This document shows, in pieces, positions 15,151 to 21,932 of a stretch of DNA of 21,932 nucleotides. The DNA comes from an uncultured Bacteroidota bacterium (lineage in GTDB: Bacteria > Bacteroidota > Bacteroidia > Flavobacteriales > Flavobacteriaceae): NCBI GenBank assembly GCA_903920835.1, contig CAIXNQ010000021.1, positions 1 to 21,932 on the forward strand, given 5' to 3'. The notes under the pieces were generated by a model that made no database searches, was not told the origin of the DNA, and worked only from the letters and a program-made list of their open reading frames with translations. The position numbers and the translations under genes were made by a program. The first letter of the stretch is position 1, and each line of letters begins with the position of its first letter.

Positions 15151-16314
15151 TTACTTGCTCGCAAAATGAATCACATCGTTTTCTGAGATTTCATTGCCTC
15201 CTAAAATAATTAATCGTTCGACAACGTTTCTTAATTCTCTAATATTTCCTGTCCAGTCGTATTCTTTTAATAGTTTTATGGCTTGTTTTGAAAATGTTTT
15301 GGCAGCTGTTCCTTGTTCTTCGGCAATTTTATTGGCAAAATGTTTTAGCAGCAATGGAATGTCTTCTCTGCGGTCGTTCAGGGCGGGCACTTTTATTAAA
15401 ATTACTGCCAGTCGATGATACAAATCCTCTCTGAAACGACCTTCGCTGATCTCTTTTTTCAAATCTTTGTTTGTTGCTGCAATCACTCGAACATTTACTT
15501 TTAAATCTTTGTCGGCACCAACTCTTGTAATCATATTTTCTTGCAGTGCACGAAGTACTTTAGCTTGAGCAGGCAAACTCATATCGCCAATTTCGTCAAG
15601 AAAAATAGTGCCACCATCGGCAGCTTCAAATTTTCCAGCTCGGTCTTTTACGGCAGATGTAAATGCACCTTTAACGTGACCAAAAAGTTCGCTTTCTATC
15701 AGTTCACTCGGAATTGCAGCACAGTTGACTTCGATTAATGGAAATTTTGAGCGTGAACTTTTTTCATGAAGTTGGTGAGCCACGAGTTCTTTTCCTGTTC
15801 CGTTGGGACCTGTAATTAAAACTCTCGCTTCGGTAATTGCAACTTTCTCAACCAGATTTTTAATCTGGCTAATGGCTTCGCTTTGACCAATCATTTCATG
15901 GTTTTTACTTACTTTCTTTTTTAGAATTTTGTTTTCAACAATGAGTTGTTTTTTGTCTAAAGCGTTTCGAACTGTGTTAAGCAATCGGTTTAAATCGGGT
16001 GGTTTTGAAATATAGTCAAATGCACCCAAACGCATGGTTTGAATGGCAGTTTCCATATTGCCATGACCAGAAATCATCACAATCGGAATTTCGGGTTTTA
16101 TTTTTTTTGCTGCTTCTAAAACTTCAACGCCGTCCATTTTGGGCATTTTTATGTCACAAAGAACCAAATCATAATCGGAATTTTTGATTTTTTCAAATCC
16201 TTTCAAGCCGTCTTCGGCTTCTTCTACTTGATAGGAGTCGTTTTCTTCGGTAAGGATTTTGGTCAAAACCCTTCTGATAGCGGCTTCGTCTTCGATGATT
16301 AAAATTCTTGACAT
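15151..16314 (-). CDS. Sigma-54-type response regulator lacking a DNA-binding domain
   Basis: A 387-residue NtrC-class protein. The receiver domain (1-120) has Asp9, phospho-acceptor Asp54 (VLCDIKMPKMDG), Ser82 and Lys104. The AAA+ domain (about 138-387) has Walker A GPNGTGKE (169-176), the sigma-54 loop reading GAFTSA (216-221) in place of GAFTGA, Walker B IFLDEIG (Asp240, Glu241), an arginine-rich segment GRFREDLYHRL, and sensor II GNIRELRN (356-363). The chain ends 24 residues later, so the usual C-terminal Fis-type HTH is missing. NtrC-class activators without an HTH are known (FlgR of Helicobacter). No kinase gene is adjacent. It follows the thioredoxin/small-protein genes by 27 nt, suggesting co-transcription with the oxidative-stress genes. 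Confidence 0.9.
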   Translation of the reverse strand: MSRILIIEDEAAIRRVLTKILTEENDSYQVEEAEDGLKGFEKIKNSDYDLVLCDIKMPKMDGVEVLEAAKKIKPEIPIVMISGHGNMETAIQTMRLGAFDYISKPPDLNRLLNTVRNALDKKQLIVENKILKKKVSKNHEMIGQSEAISQIKNLVEKVAITEARVLITGPNGTGKELVAHQLHEKSSRSKFPLIEVNCAAIPSELIESELFGHVKGAFTSAVKDRAGKFEAADGGTIFLDEIGDMSLPAQAKVLRALQENMITRVGADKDLKVNVRVIAATNKDLKKEISEGRFREDLYHRLAVILIKVPALNDRREDIPLLLKHFANKIAEEQGTAAKTFSKQAIKLLKEYDWTGNIRELRNVVERLIILGGNEISENDVIHFASK

Positions 16315-16341
16315 AAATGAAGTAGCGTTTATTTTTAAAAT

Positions 16342-16599
16342 TTATTTGTCAATTGCTCCTAAAACTCTTTTCATAAATTGATTAAGAGCTTCTTTTTTAT
16401 CAGTTCCGTTTTTTATTAATTTTTGAACTTCTAATGCGCCATACATATTCGAAATCAACTCACCAATCAAATCAAGTTCTTCCTCTTTTAGCGAGGCTAC
16501 TTCGGTCAGACTTTCTAGAACGTCGATGGTTTCAATAATGTAATCTTGGTCGTTTTCTTCAATAAATTGGGTCAGATGTTTGATTATTGGAAGTTTCAT
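16342..16599 (-). CDS. Conserved small helical protein in the peroxiredoxin cluster
   Basis: An 85-residue, fully helical cytoplasmic protein (LTQFIEENDQDYIIETIDVLESL..., GTDKKEALNQFMKRVLGAI) with no catalytic motif. It starts 2 nt after the thioredoxin stop codon and is surely co-translated with it. I believe it belongs to a small flavobacterial family of unknown function (perhaps DUF6952, from memory and unverified). Position suggests a role in redox homeostasis; nothing in the sequence shows it. Confidence 0.8.
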   Translation of the reverse strand: MKLPIIKHLTQFIEENDQDYIIETIDVLESLTEVASLKEEELDLIGELISNMYGALEVQKLIKNGTDKKEALNQFMKRVLGAIDK

Positions 16600-16601
16600 T
16601 T

Positions 16602-16910
16602 CTATTTTATTTCGTTTACTAAATCTGACAAAACCTCAGCTTTATTGGTTTGAGTTTGATTAATTAACTTGCCATCTTTAAAAGCTGCAAATGTAGGCAG
16701 ATTATCGACTTTCGCTAATTTTCTTGACTCCGGAAATTGTTCTGCATCAACAATAATGAAAAGCATATTTTCATTTTCTGTTGCCAATTTTTTAAACTTT
16801 GGTTTCATGATTCGGCAATTTCCACACCATGACGCAGCATATTGTACCACTACTTTATCGTTGCTAGCAATTAATTCTGCTAAATTATCTTTTTCTATTT
16901 CTTGAAACAT
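16602..16910 (-). CDS. Thioredoxin-family protein
   Basis: A 102-residue cytoplasmic thioredoxin-fold protein with active site SWCGNC (Cys29, Cys32) and cis-proline in NLPTF (Pro72). The central pair is Gly-Asn rather than the Gly-Pro of classical thioredoxin, implying a changed redox potential. Start is the ATG at 16910 (MFQEIEKDN); an ATG at 16934 would start inside the long hairpin and add a hydrophobic octapeptide untypical of the family. Behind the peroxiredoxin gene in the same direction, it is a likely electron donor to it, or a partner in the same stress response. Confidence 0.88.
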   Translation of the reverse strand: MFQEIEKDNLAELIASNDKVVVQYAASWCGNCRIMKPKFKKLATENENMLFIIVDAEQFPESRKLAKVDNLPTFAAFKDGKLINQTQTNKAEVLSDLVNEIK

Positions 16911-16926
16911 AATTTTATTAATTAAA

Positions 16927-16972
16927 AATAGCAATTTCTAATTTCAATGATCCGAAATTAAAAATTGCTATT
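16927..16972 (-). terminator. Long hairpin between peroxiredoxin and thioredoxin genes
   Basis: Two 19-bp arms (16927-16945 and 16954-16972) match with one mismatch around an 8-nt loop, and TATTTTTAATT follows on the minus strand. It lies 17 nt after the peroxiredoxin stop and 16 nt before the thioredoxin start. It may be an attenuating terminator or a 3'-end stabiliser giving more peroxiredoxin than thioredoxin mRNA. Confidence 0.65.
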
Positions 16973-16989
16973 ATGTTATTGAATTTTTT

Positions 16990-17628
16990 TTAGTGAGAAG
17001 CTAAATAACTTGCTGTGCTATTTCTATCGGCGCTCATGGCGTCTTTACCTTCTTCCCAGTTTGCTGGACAAACTTCTCCTTTGGTTTGCACGTGTGTATA
17101 AGCATCTATCAAACGAATGTACTCATTTACGTTTCTACCAAGCGGCATATCGTTCACACTTTCGTGGAAGATTTTTCCAGTTTCGTCAACTAAATAAGTC
17201 GCTCTGAAAGTAACGTTAGATCCTTCAATGATTACAGAATCTGTTTCTTCGCTATACTCCGTTGAATCAATGTCTAGAATTCCTAGAATGTTAGACAAAT
17301 TACGGTTGGTGTCGGCAAGAATTGGATACGTTACTCCTTCTATTCCACCATTGTTTTTTGGGGTGTTCAACCAAGCAAAATGAACTTCGTTAGTGTCGCA
17401 TGAAGCACCAATAACGATTGTGTTTCTTTTTTCAAACTCGCCTAAAGCTGCTTGAAAAGCGTGTAATTCTGTTGGGCAAACGAAAGTAAAATCTTTTGGA
17501 TACCAAAACAATAACACTTTTTTGTTTTTTGAAGTTGCTTCTTCAAAAATGTTGATTTTCATATTGTCGCCCATGTCTGAAATAGCGTCAACTGAAATAC
17601 TTGGAAATTTTTTTCCTACTAATGACAT
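16990..17628 (-). CDS. Typical 2-Cys peroxiredoxin (AhpC/Prx1 type)
   Basis: A 212-residue thiol peroxidase that reduces H2O2, alkyl hydroperoxides and perhaps peroxynitrite in the cytoplasm. The peroxidatic site is DFTFVCPTE (Cys51, with conserved Pro and Thr), the catalytic arginine is in FRATYL (Arg142), and the resolving cysteine is in GEVCPANW (Cys187). The eukaryotic-type GGLG signature linked with overoxidation sensitivity is not evident (the region reads NNGGIEG), so it is probably robust. It is first in a minus-strand cluster with thioredoxin and has its own strong promoter. No ahpF flavoprotein gene is nearby, so thioredoxin is the probable reductant. Confidence 0.95.
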   Translation of the reverse strand: MSLVGKKFPSISVDAISDMGDNMKINIFEEATSKNKKVLLFWYPKDFTFVCPTELHAFQAALGEFEKRNTIVIGASCDTNEVHFAWLNTPKNNGGIEGVTYPILADTNRNLSNILGILDIDSTEYSEETDSVIIEGSNVTFRATYLVDETGKIFHESVNDMPLGRNVNEYIRLIDAYTHVQTKGEVCPANWEEGKDAMSADRNSTASYLASH

Positions 17629-17670
17629 AATATTTGTTTTTTGTTAATAAATAATTTTATTTTAATACGG

Positions 17671-17699
17671 CAAATTTACCCAATATTGATTCATATCAA
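17671..17699 (-). promoter_or_regulatory. Peroxiredoxin promoter
   Basis: Minus strand: TTG (17699-17697), 18-nt spacer, TAAATTTG (17678-17671), a full match to the Bacteroidota promoter. The leader to the ATG at 17628 is about 35 nt. Three ATAG tetramers (17724-17727, 17732-17735, 17745-17748) lie just upstream and may be a regulator site. Confidence 0.75.
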
Positions 17700-17771
17700 A
17701 TGCTATTTTAATATTATGTTTTTATAGCATTATAGTTTTTTCTTATAGAAAACCGACTTCGCTTGAAAAGT

Positions 17772-17803
17772 TTGCATTTTAAATGAATAAAAACCTATAT
17801 TTG
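17772..17803 (+). promoter_or_regulatory. Amino-acid permease promoter
   Basis: TTG (17772-17774), 21-nt spacer, TATATTTG (17796-17803), divergent from the peroxiredoxin promoter. The leader is about 50 nt to the ATG at 17860. Confidence 0.7.
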
Positions 17804-17859
17804 TTTTGACAACTTAGCCTTATTTTGTTTCAAATTAATTAAAATACCGATTCTAAAAT

Positions 17860-19803
17860 ATGAATATTTCCAACTTATTCCGAAAAAAAACCGTTCAAGA
17901 CATTCTAAAACAAGTAGAAAAAAATAACTCAGACGGACACGGTGCATTAGGAAAACATTTAACAGCAAGAGATTTAACCGCTTTCGGAATTGCAGCCATT
18001 GTAGGCGCAGGAATATTCAGTACGATTGGAAAAGCCAGTGCCGATGGTGGACCAGCAGTAATTTTCTTGTTTCTTTTTACCGCCATTGCTTGCAGTTTTG
18101 CCGCTTTTGCTTATGCCGAATTTGCTTCTATGGTGCCTGTTTCTGGAAGTGCTTATACCTATTCTTATGTGGCTTTTGGCGAAATTATTGCTTGGATTAT
18201 CGGCTGGGCATTAATCATGGAATATGCCATCGGGAATATTACCGTCGCCATTTCTTGGAGTGATTATTTTACGGGGTTACTCGACAGCATGGGGCTTCAT
18301 CTGCCGCAATACATTCAGATGGATTATTTGACCGCATCCAACGGTTTTAAAGAAGCAACTGCACTGATGCAAGGCGGAAAATCTTTTGAAAATTTATCTG
18401 ATGGGTTGAAAGCTGCCTATACTGCCTGGACAACTTCGCCCACCATTGCGGGTTTTCATTGTGTTGCCGATTTACCTGCTTTATTTATTATAGTGCTTAT
18501 CACTGCGCTTGTTTATAGAGGAATGAAAGAATCTCGAAATGCAAGCAACATGATGGTTGTTGTTAAACTTTGCATCATTTTATTGGTCATTGCCGTTGGT
18601 GTTTTTTATGTTGATAATGCCAATTGGCATCCGTTTGCTCCAAATGGTGTGGGCGGAATTCTAAAAGGCGTTTCGGCTGTTTTCTTTGCCTACATCGGTT
18701 TTGATGCTATTTCGACCACCGCCGAAGAATGTAAAGACCCACAGCGAGATTTACCCAAAGGAATGATGTGGGCTATTATTATTTGTACGATTCTTTACAT
18801 CATTATCGCTTTGGTTTTGACCGGAATGGTTTCTTATAGCGAACTAAATGTTGGCGATCCGTTGGCGTTTGTTTTTGATAAATTAAATCTAAAATGGATG
18901 TCGGGAATTATTGCCGTTAGTGCGGTGATTGCCATGGCGAGTGTGCTTTTGGTTTTTCAAATGGGACAACCTCGAATCTGGATGAGCATGAGCCGTGATG
19001 GATTATTGCCTAAAAAGTTTTCAAAAGTGCATCCAATTTATAAAACACCCTCGTTTGCAACCATCGTCACCGGATTTGTGGTTGCCGTTCCTGCGCTGTT
19101 TTTAAATTTAACAATGGTTACCGATTTGTGCAGCATCGGCACTCTGTTTGCGTTTGTTTTGGTTTGTGCAGGAGTGCTTGTTTTGCAAAACAAACCCAAT
19201 ATTCCGAGAGGAAAATTTAAAACACCTTATGTAAATTCAAAATTCATTATGCCTGTTTTGATTGTTATTGGTTTGTTATTTTCATTTACGTATAACAAAA
19301 AAGCAAGTTTAGATTTTATTTTAAACGAAAAACAAGTTAATGCACCCGCCGAAATTGTGACTTCGTTATCAAAAGAAGAAACGCTCAACGTTTTGAAATT
19401 TGTTGCCGAAAATTATCATAAAGACCATAATGAAACCGATTTAGAAAAGCTATTGAGCAGTTTTGAAGACAACGAAACCCAATATCAACAAGTGGTTGCT
19501 TCATTGCCTGTGAGCGATGTTGTCAAGTTTGAAAGCGGTTTCAGTTTGTTTAAACACAAAATTCCGCTTTGGATTTTCTTTATTACTTTAATCGGTTTGA
19601 CCATTTGGTCTTGGCGACAAAACCTGTCTTTGATTCCGCTTCTGGGCTTGATTTGCTGTCTGTATATGATGGCGGAATTAAGTATCTGGAACTGGATTTA
19701 TTTCACTATTTGGTTGCTCATTGGGTTGGCAATTTATTTTGGGTACAGTCGAAAAAACAGTAAACTTAATTTTCCTGCGAGGACTGATTTTGAAAATGCT
19801 TGA
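17860..19803 (+). CDS. APC-superfamily amino acid permease
   Basis: A 647-residue inner-membrane amino-acid transporter resembling the cationic amino acid (CAT) group of the APC superfamily. A hydrophilic N-terminus of about 35 residues leads into helix 1 with the substrate/Na site-like GIAAIVGAGIFSTIG. Also visible: EFASMVPVSGSAYTYSY, IIGWALIMEYAIGN, a loop AFFAYIGFDAISTTAEE-like segment (VFFAYIGFDAIS) and the signature FQMGQPRIWMSMSRDGLLP. About 12-14 hydrophobic helices can be counted. Residues 479-569 form a 91-residue charged loop between late helices, an enlargement over simple family members. It is a stand-alone gene with its own promoter. Substrate is not determinable beyond amino acid. 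Confidence 0.92.
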   Translation: MNISNLFRKKTVQDILKQVEKNNSDGHGALGKHLTARDLTAFGIAAIVGAGIFSTIGKASADGGPAVIFLFLFTAIACSFAAFAYAEFASMVPVSGSAYTYSYVAFGEIIAWIIGWALIMEYAIGNITVAISWSDYFTGLLDSMGLHLPQYIQMDYLTASNGFKEATALMQGGKSFENLSDGLKAAYTAWTTSPTIAGFHCVADLPALFIIVLITALVYRGMKESRNASNMMVVVKLCIILLVIAVGVFYVDNANWHPFAPNGVGGILKGVSAVFFAYIGFDAISTTAEECKDPQRDLPKGMMWAIIICTILYIIIALVLTGMVSYSELNVGDPLAFVFDKLNLKWMSGIIAVSAVIAMASVLLVFQMGQPRIWMSMSRDGLLPKKFSKVHPIYKTPSFATIVTGFVVAVPALFLNLTMVTDLCSIGTLFAFVLVCAGVLVLQNKPNIPRGKFKTPYVNSKFIMPVLIVIGLLFSFTYNKKASLDFILNEKQVNAPAEIVTSLSKEETLNVLKFVAENYHKDHNETDLEKLLSSFEDNETQYQQVVASLPVSDVVKFESGFSLFKHKIPLWIFFITLIGLTIWSWRQNLSLIPLLGLICCLYMMAELSIWNWIYFTIWLLIGLAIYFGYSRKNSKLNFPARTDFENA

Positions 19804-19835
19804 TAGCATTTCGCAATTTAGATTTTATTTAATAC

Positions 19836-19861
19836 TATTTTTGTAGGACATTTTAACTTTG
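19836..19861 (+). promoter_or_regulatory. Two candidate -7 boxes before the SPFH gene
   Basis: TATTTTTG (19836-19843) and TAACTTTG (19854-19861) each match TAnnTTTG. The second ends 14 nt before the ATG. No TTG lies at the ideal -33 position for either. Confidence 0.5.
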
Positions 19862-19875
19862 TAAATCAATAAAAT

Positions 19876-20781
19876 ATGATACTTCTAATTATTCTTGGCA
19901 TTTTGTTGCTCATTGCCAGCGCAACCTTGAAAAACAATGCCAATCCGTTTTCAAAATTTGCCAATCCGCTTCGGGCTATTGGTTTTTTAGTGATTGCTTT
20001 GGGCGTAATTTCATCTACTTTCAAACAAATTGATGCCGGAAAAGTGGGCGTAAAATCACTCTACGGAAGCGTGCAACCCGACGTTTTGCCGAGTGGACTT
20101 CACATCATCAATCCGTTGCTCGACGTGACGGTTTTTGACATTCAAACCCAAAACTACACCATGTCGGCAATTCATAACGAAGGCGCGCAATCTGGCGATG
20201 ATGCTATTCGTGTGCTTTCAAACGATGGTCTTGAAGTCGTGATTGATTTGACGGTTTTGTACCGCATCTCGCCCGAATCTGCCCCAACGATTTTCAGGCA
20301 AATTGGGGTCAATTATTCCGACAAAATCGTGCGACCTGTAACCCGAACCCGCATTAGAGACAACGCTGTTTATTATGATGCCGTGGCTTTATATTCTACA
20401 AAAAGAAACGAGTTTCAACAACGAATTTTTAAAACCATCGAGACCGATTTTAAATCAAGAGGACTTATTTTAGAGCAATTGCTTATCAGAAACATCAATT
20501 TGCCAACCTCTGTAAAAGCGACTATCGAAAGTAAAATTAATGCCGAACAAGATGCTCAAAAAATGCAGTTTGTGTTGCAAAAAGAAAAGCAAGAGGCCGA
20601 AAGAAAAAGGGTAGAAGCCCAAGGAATTGCCGATTATCAAAGAATTATTTCCACCGGTTTGTCGGACAAACAACTGCAATATGAACAAATCAAAGCCCAG
20701 AAAGAACTCGCCGCCAGCCCCAACACCAAGATTATTTTTATGGGAAAAGGCAGCGCACCCGTAATTCTTTCTGACAAATAA
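19876..20781 (+). CDS. SPFH/Band-7 (prohibitin-like) membrane protein
   Basis: A 301-residue membrane-associated scaffold protein of the stomatin/prohibitin/flotillin/HflKC superfamily. These form large ring oligomers and regulate membrane proteases or microdomains. Two hydrophobic segments (about 2-17 and 34-47) precede the SPFH domain (about 49-215: IDAGKVGVKSLYGSVQPDVLPSGLH..., ITDLTVLYRI-type core VVIDLTVLYRIS, YSDKIVRPVTRTRIRD). A charged coiled coil of Glu/Lys/Gln/Ala follows (about 215-280). It has its own promoter elements and is 14 bp ahead of a small acidic protein. The specific partner is unknown. Confidence 0.92.
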   Translation: MILLIILGILLLIASATLKNNANPFSKFANPLRAIGFLVIALGVISSTFKQIDAGKVGVKSLYGSVQPDVLPSGLHIINPLLDVTVFDIQTQNYTMSAIHNEGAQSGDDAIRVLSNDGLEVVIDLTVLYRISPESAPTIFRQIGVNYSDKIVRPVTRTRIRDNAVYYDAVALYSTKRNEFQQRIFKTIETDFKSRGLILEQLLIRNINLPTSVKATIESKINAEQDAQKMQFVLQKEKQEAERKRVEAQGIADYQRIISTGLSDKQLQYEQIKAQKELAASPNTKIIFMGKGSAPVILSDK

Positions 20782-20795
20782 AAAACTAAAAAAAC

Positions 20796-21023
20796 ATGGA
20801 ACTACCTAAATTCTTACTTGGCGACAACACCGATTTTCCAGATGATATTTTTATCATTCACCTCGATTATCCTCGATTTATCATCAATCTCAAAGACGAT
20901 GAAATTGAGTTTCTAGAAGATGCCGAAGACCTCGACGAAAACGAACTCAACCTTGAAATGGAAGGACTAGTGATCGCGGCAAACGAATTTTATGACCGAG
21001 AAATATTGCGGTATGAAGAGTGA
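20796..21023 (+). CDS. Small acidic conserved protein
   Basis: A 75-residue, very acidic soluble protein. Notable pieces are GDNTDFPDDIFIIHLDYPRFIINL and a D/E-rich C-terminal half. It starts 14 bp after the SPFH gene and is probably co-transcribed with it. I recall similar short proteins in flavobacteria but no assigned function; no motif here suggests one. Composition and base use agree with its neighbours. A terminator follows at 21111. Confidence 0.75.
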   Translation: MELPKFLLGDNTDFPDDIFIIHLDYPRFIINLKDDEIEFLEDAEDLDENELNLEMEGLVIAANEFYDREILRYEE

Positions 21024-21110
21024 TTTAATTATGAATTATTTGGGTTGCTGGTTGTCGGGCTAAAGCCTAAAGCCTATCGCCTATAACCTACTAACTAATT
21101 CCTACCACCT

Positions 21111-21142
21111 AAAACCTACTGCCTTCCAGTAGGTTTTTTTTT
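21111..21142 (+). terminator. Rho-independent terminator closing the SPFH transcript
   Basis: Stem AAACCTACTG/CAGTAGGTTT with a CCTTC loop followed by a long T run. The 70 bp before it hold degenerate copies of a short AAAGCCTA-like sequence (21059-21110). Confidence 0.9.
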
Positions 21143-21161
21143 GTATAAACAATTTTTATTG

Positions 21162-21413
21162 TTTAGGTTATTGCTTTAATAGTTTTACTCTTTGCTGTCA
21201 GTGTTTTAGTTGCTGCCGTTAACGTCTTATTTTTTGCTGTCAGCTTTTTGATTAATGCTTTTATCGTTTTAATTTCTGCCGTCAGTTTTTTAGTTAGTGC
21301 TGTCAGTGTTTTACTCTCTGCTGTCAGCTTTTTGATTCGTGCTGTCAAAGTTTTGGTTCTTGCTGTCAGAGTTTTGGCTTTTGCTGTCAGTGTTTTGGTT
21401 CTTGCTGTCAGTT
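21162..21413 (-). repeat. 12-copy 21-bp imperfect tandem repeat
   Basis: Twelve consecutive 21-bp units, without any length change. On the plus strand each begins with a T run (TTTTGGTT in the cleanest), and most contain GCTGTCAG. On the minus strand one frame is open through all twelve (stop-free from 21447 to the TAA at 21163). It encodes a seven-residue motif Lys-Thr/Lys-Leu/Ile-Thr/Lys-Ala-x-x. Lys, the hydrophobic position and Ala never change, while third bases vary (CTG/TTG/TTA, ACA/ACT/ACG). No ATG lies in that frame, so a gene is not claimed. The 834-bp stretch 21024-21858 otherwise holds only the terminator, inverted copies and hairpin listed separately. Confidence 0.9.
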
Positions 21414-21424
21414 TTTTATAACCG

Positions 21425-21436
21425 TGCGCTGGCGCA
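21425..21436. repeat. GC-rich palindrome at the end of the tandem array
   Basis: TGCGC-TG-GCGCA: two perfect 5-bp arms in an otherwise AT-rich stretch. It stands between the twelve minus-strand repeats and two plus-strand copies, as the centre of a divergent arrangement. Confidence 0.6.
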
Positions 21437-21443
21437 GAATAGC

Positions 21444-21485
21444 AAAACTACAGCGACAATAACTAAAACTTTAACGGCAATATTT
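21444..21485 (+). repeat. Two inverted copies of the 21-bp repeat
   Basis: Read on the plus strand, 21444-21464 and 21465-21485 resemble the units that the array shows on the minus strand. The second gives K-T-L-T-A (AAAACTTTAACGGCA) followed directly by TAA. The array and these copies therefore face away from the palindrome at 21425-21436. Confidence 0.6.
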
Positions 21486-21739
21486 TAAAATAGTATTATT
21501 AATAATTTATTTCTTGATAACTAGAATTAAAATATTCAATATTTGATTTCAAATTATAAAATTTACTATTTAACTTTAGAAATTAAAAACAAATAGATGA
21601 ATTATTTTAATAAATAGTGTAAACCAAAAAGAAGAAAGAAACGATTGATTATCAAAACCTCAAAAACCAATAACCGAGGATAAATGAATAATGGGATTGA
21701 GAGGGTGTCAGATTTTTTTATATATTTGGGGAATAAATA

Positions 21740-21803
21740 AAGCGAAACAAACCTTCGCCAATCTACCCAATTTTGGATGTATATGCGAAGGTTTGTTTCG
21801 TTT
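21740..21803. repeat. Long hairpin (19-bp stem) in non-coding DNA
   Basis: CGAAACAAACCTTCGC (21743-21758) has its exact reverse complement at 21785-21800. One wobble and two further pairs lengthen the stem to 19. The loop is 26 nt. The right arm runs into a second perfect palindrome, TCGTTTATAAACGA (21798-21811). No T run follows, so it is not a classical terminator; a recombination or mobile-element site is possible. Confidence 0.75.
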
Positions 21804-21858
21804 ATAAACGAGTTAGCGGCAAGGCAGTGTCAAAATTACGTTTATATATTGTCTTACC

Positions 21859-21932
21859 ATGGAAAATAAACAAATTTTAACTAAAATGATTTATAATTTT
21901 TCAATTGCAAACTTAAGTGCGATTGCTGCAAT
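21859..21932 (+). CDS. Start of an unrecognised gene, cut by window edge
   Basis: An open frame starts with ATG at 21859 and is still open at the edge (24 codons, MENKQILTKMIYNFSIANLS...). An AT-rich leader precedes it. The visible N-terminus is basic then mildly hydrophobic; no family can be named. It could also be a chance frame, since only 74 nt are available. It is the first candidate gene after the repeat-rich stretch. Confidence 0.4.
   Translation, partial: MENKQILTKMIYNFSIANLSAIAA

Noticed and set aside
16602..16934. Thioredoxin start at 16934
   Set aside because: That start lies within the intergenic hairpin and adds MLFLINKI before the normal family start at 16910.
21162..21413. 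CRISPR array
   Set aside because: Units abut with no spacers and differ among themselves; no cas genes.
21684..21740. 18-codon frame MNNGIERVSDFFIYLGNK
   Set aside because: Very short, no promoter or known peptide; expected by chance in AT-rich DNA.
21798..21836. Integron attC site
   Set aside because: GTTAGCG does not fit the GTTRRRY core and no partner core was found; kept only as a general hairpin finding.

Overview
The window is about 22 kb of low-GC bacterial DNA that looks like a Flavobacteriaceae (Bacteroidota) chromosome, probably Flavobacterium or a close relative. Four things point there: Bacteroidota-type promoters (a -7 box TAnnTTTG, sometimes with a -33 TTG); A-rich leaders without Shine-Dalgarno sequences; signal peptides ending in AQ or GQ; and characteristic families (FISUMP lipoprotein, TonB receptor with a carboxypeptidase-regulatory-like N-terminus, RNase Y beside ZapA). 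No rRNA, tRNA, CRISPR array or insertion sequence was found.

Layout. 1-3100 is a haem block: hemA (minus, cut by the left edge), a divergent AraC-family regulator, then ferrochelatase hemH. 3101-7689 is a plus-strand run: a FISUMP surface lipoprotein closed by a clear terminator, a secreted thioredoxin-fold protein, a DEDDy 3'-5' exonuclease and a small lipoprotein. 7697-10059 (minus) reads coiled-coil protein, zapA, a 6S-like RNA, rny. 10239-14416 (plus) is an M23 peptidase followed at once by a TonB-dependent receptor. 14494-17628 (minus) reads peroxiredoxin, thioredoxin, a small helical protein, a sigma-54-type response regulator with no DNA-binding domain, and a one-domain DEAD-box-like protein. 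17860-21023 (plus) holds an APC amino-acid permease, an SPFH/prohibitin-like protein and a small acidic protein, ending at a strong terminator.

The last 0.9 kb differs from the rest. It has a 12-copy, 21-bp tandem repeat that keeps one reading frame open, two inverted copies beyond a short GC-rich palindrome, a 19-bp-stem hairpin, and the start of an unrecognised gene cut by the right edge. It looks like the entry to an accessory region.

Most interesting signals: (i) the hemA/AraC intergenic region has a sequence motif twice in the same direction at a 21-bp pitch, the geometry of AraC half-sites; (ii) a similar inverted repeat lies upstream of both hemA and hemH; (iii) the 6S-like RNA sits between zapA and rny with almost no room for a separate rny promoter; (iv) the response regulator lacks an HTH and has GAFTSA in place of GAFTGA; (v) the repeat array and hairpin at the right end. 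All were read by eye; no database or folding program was used.
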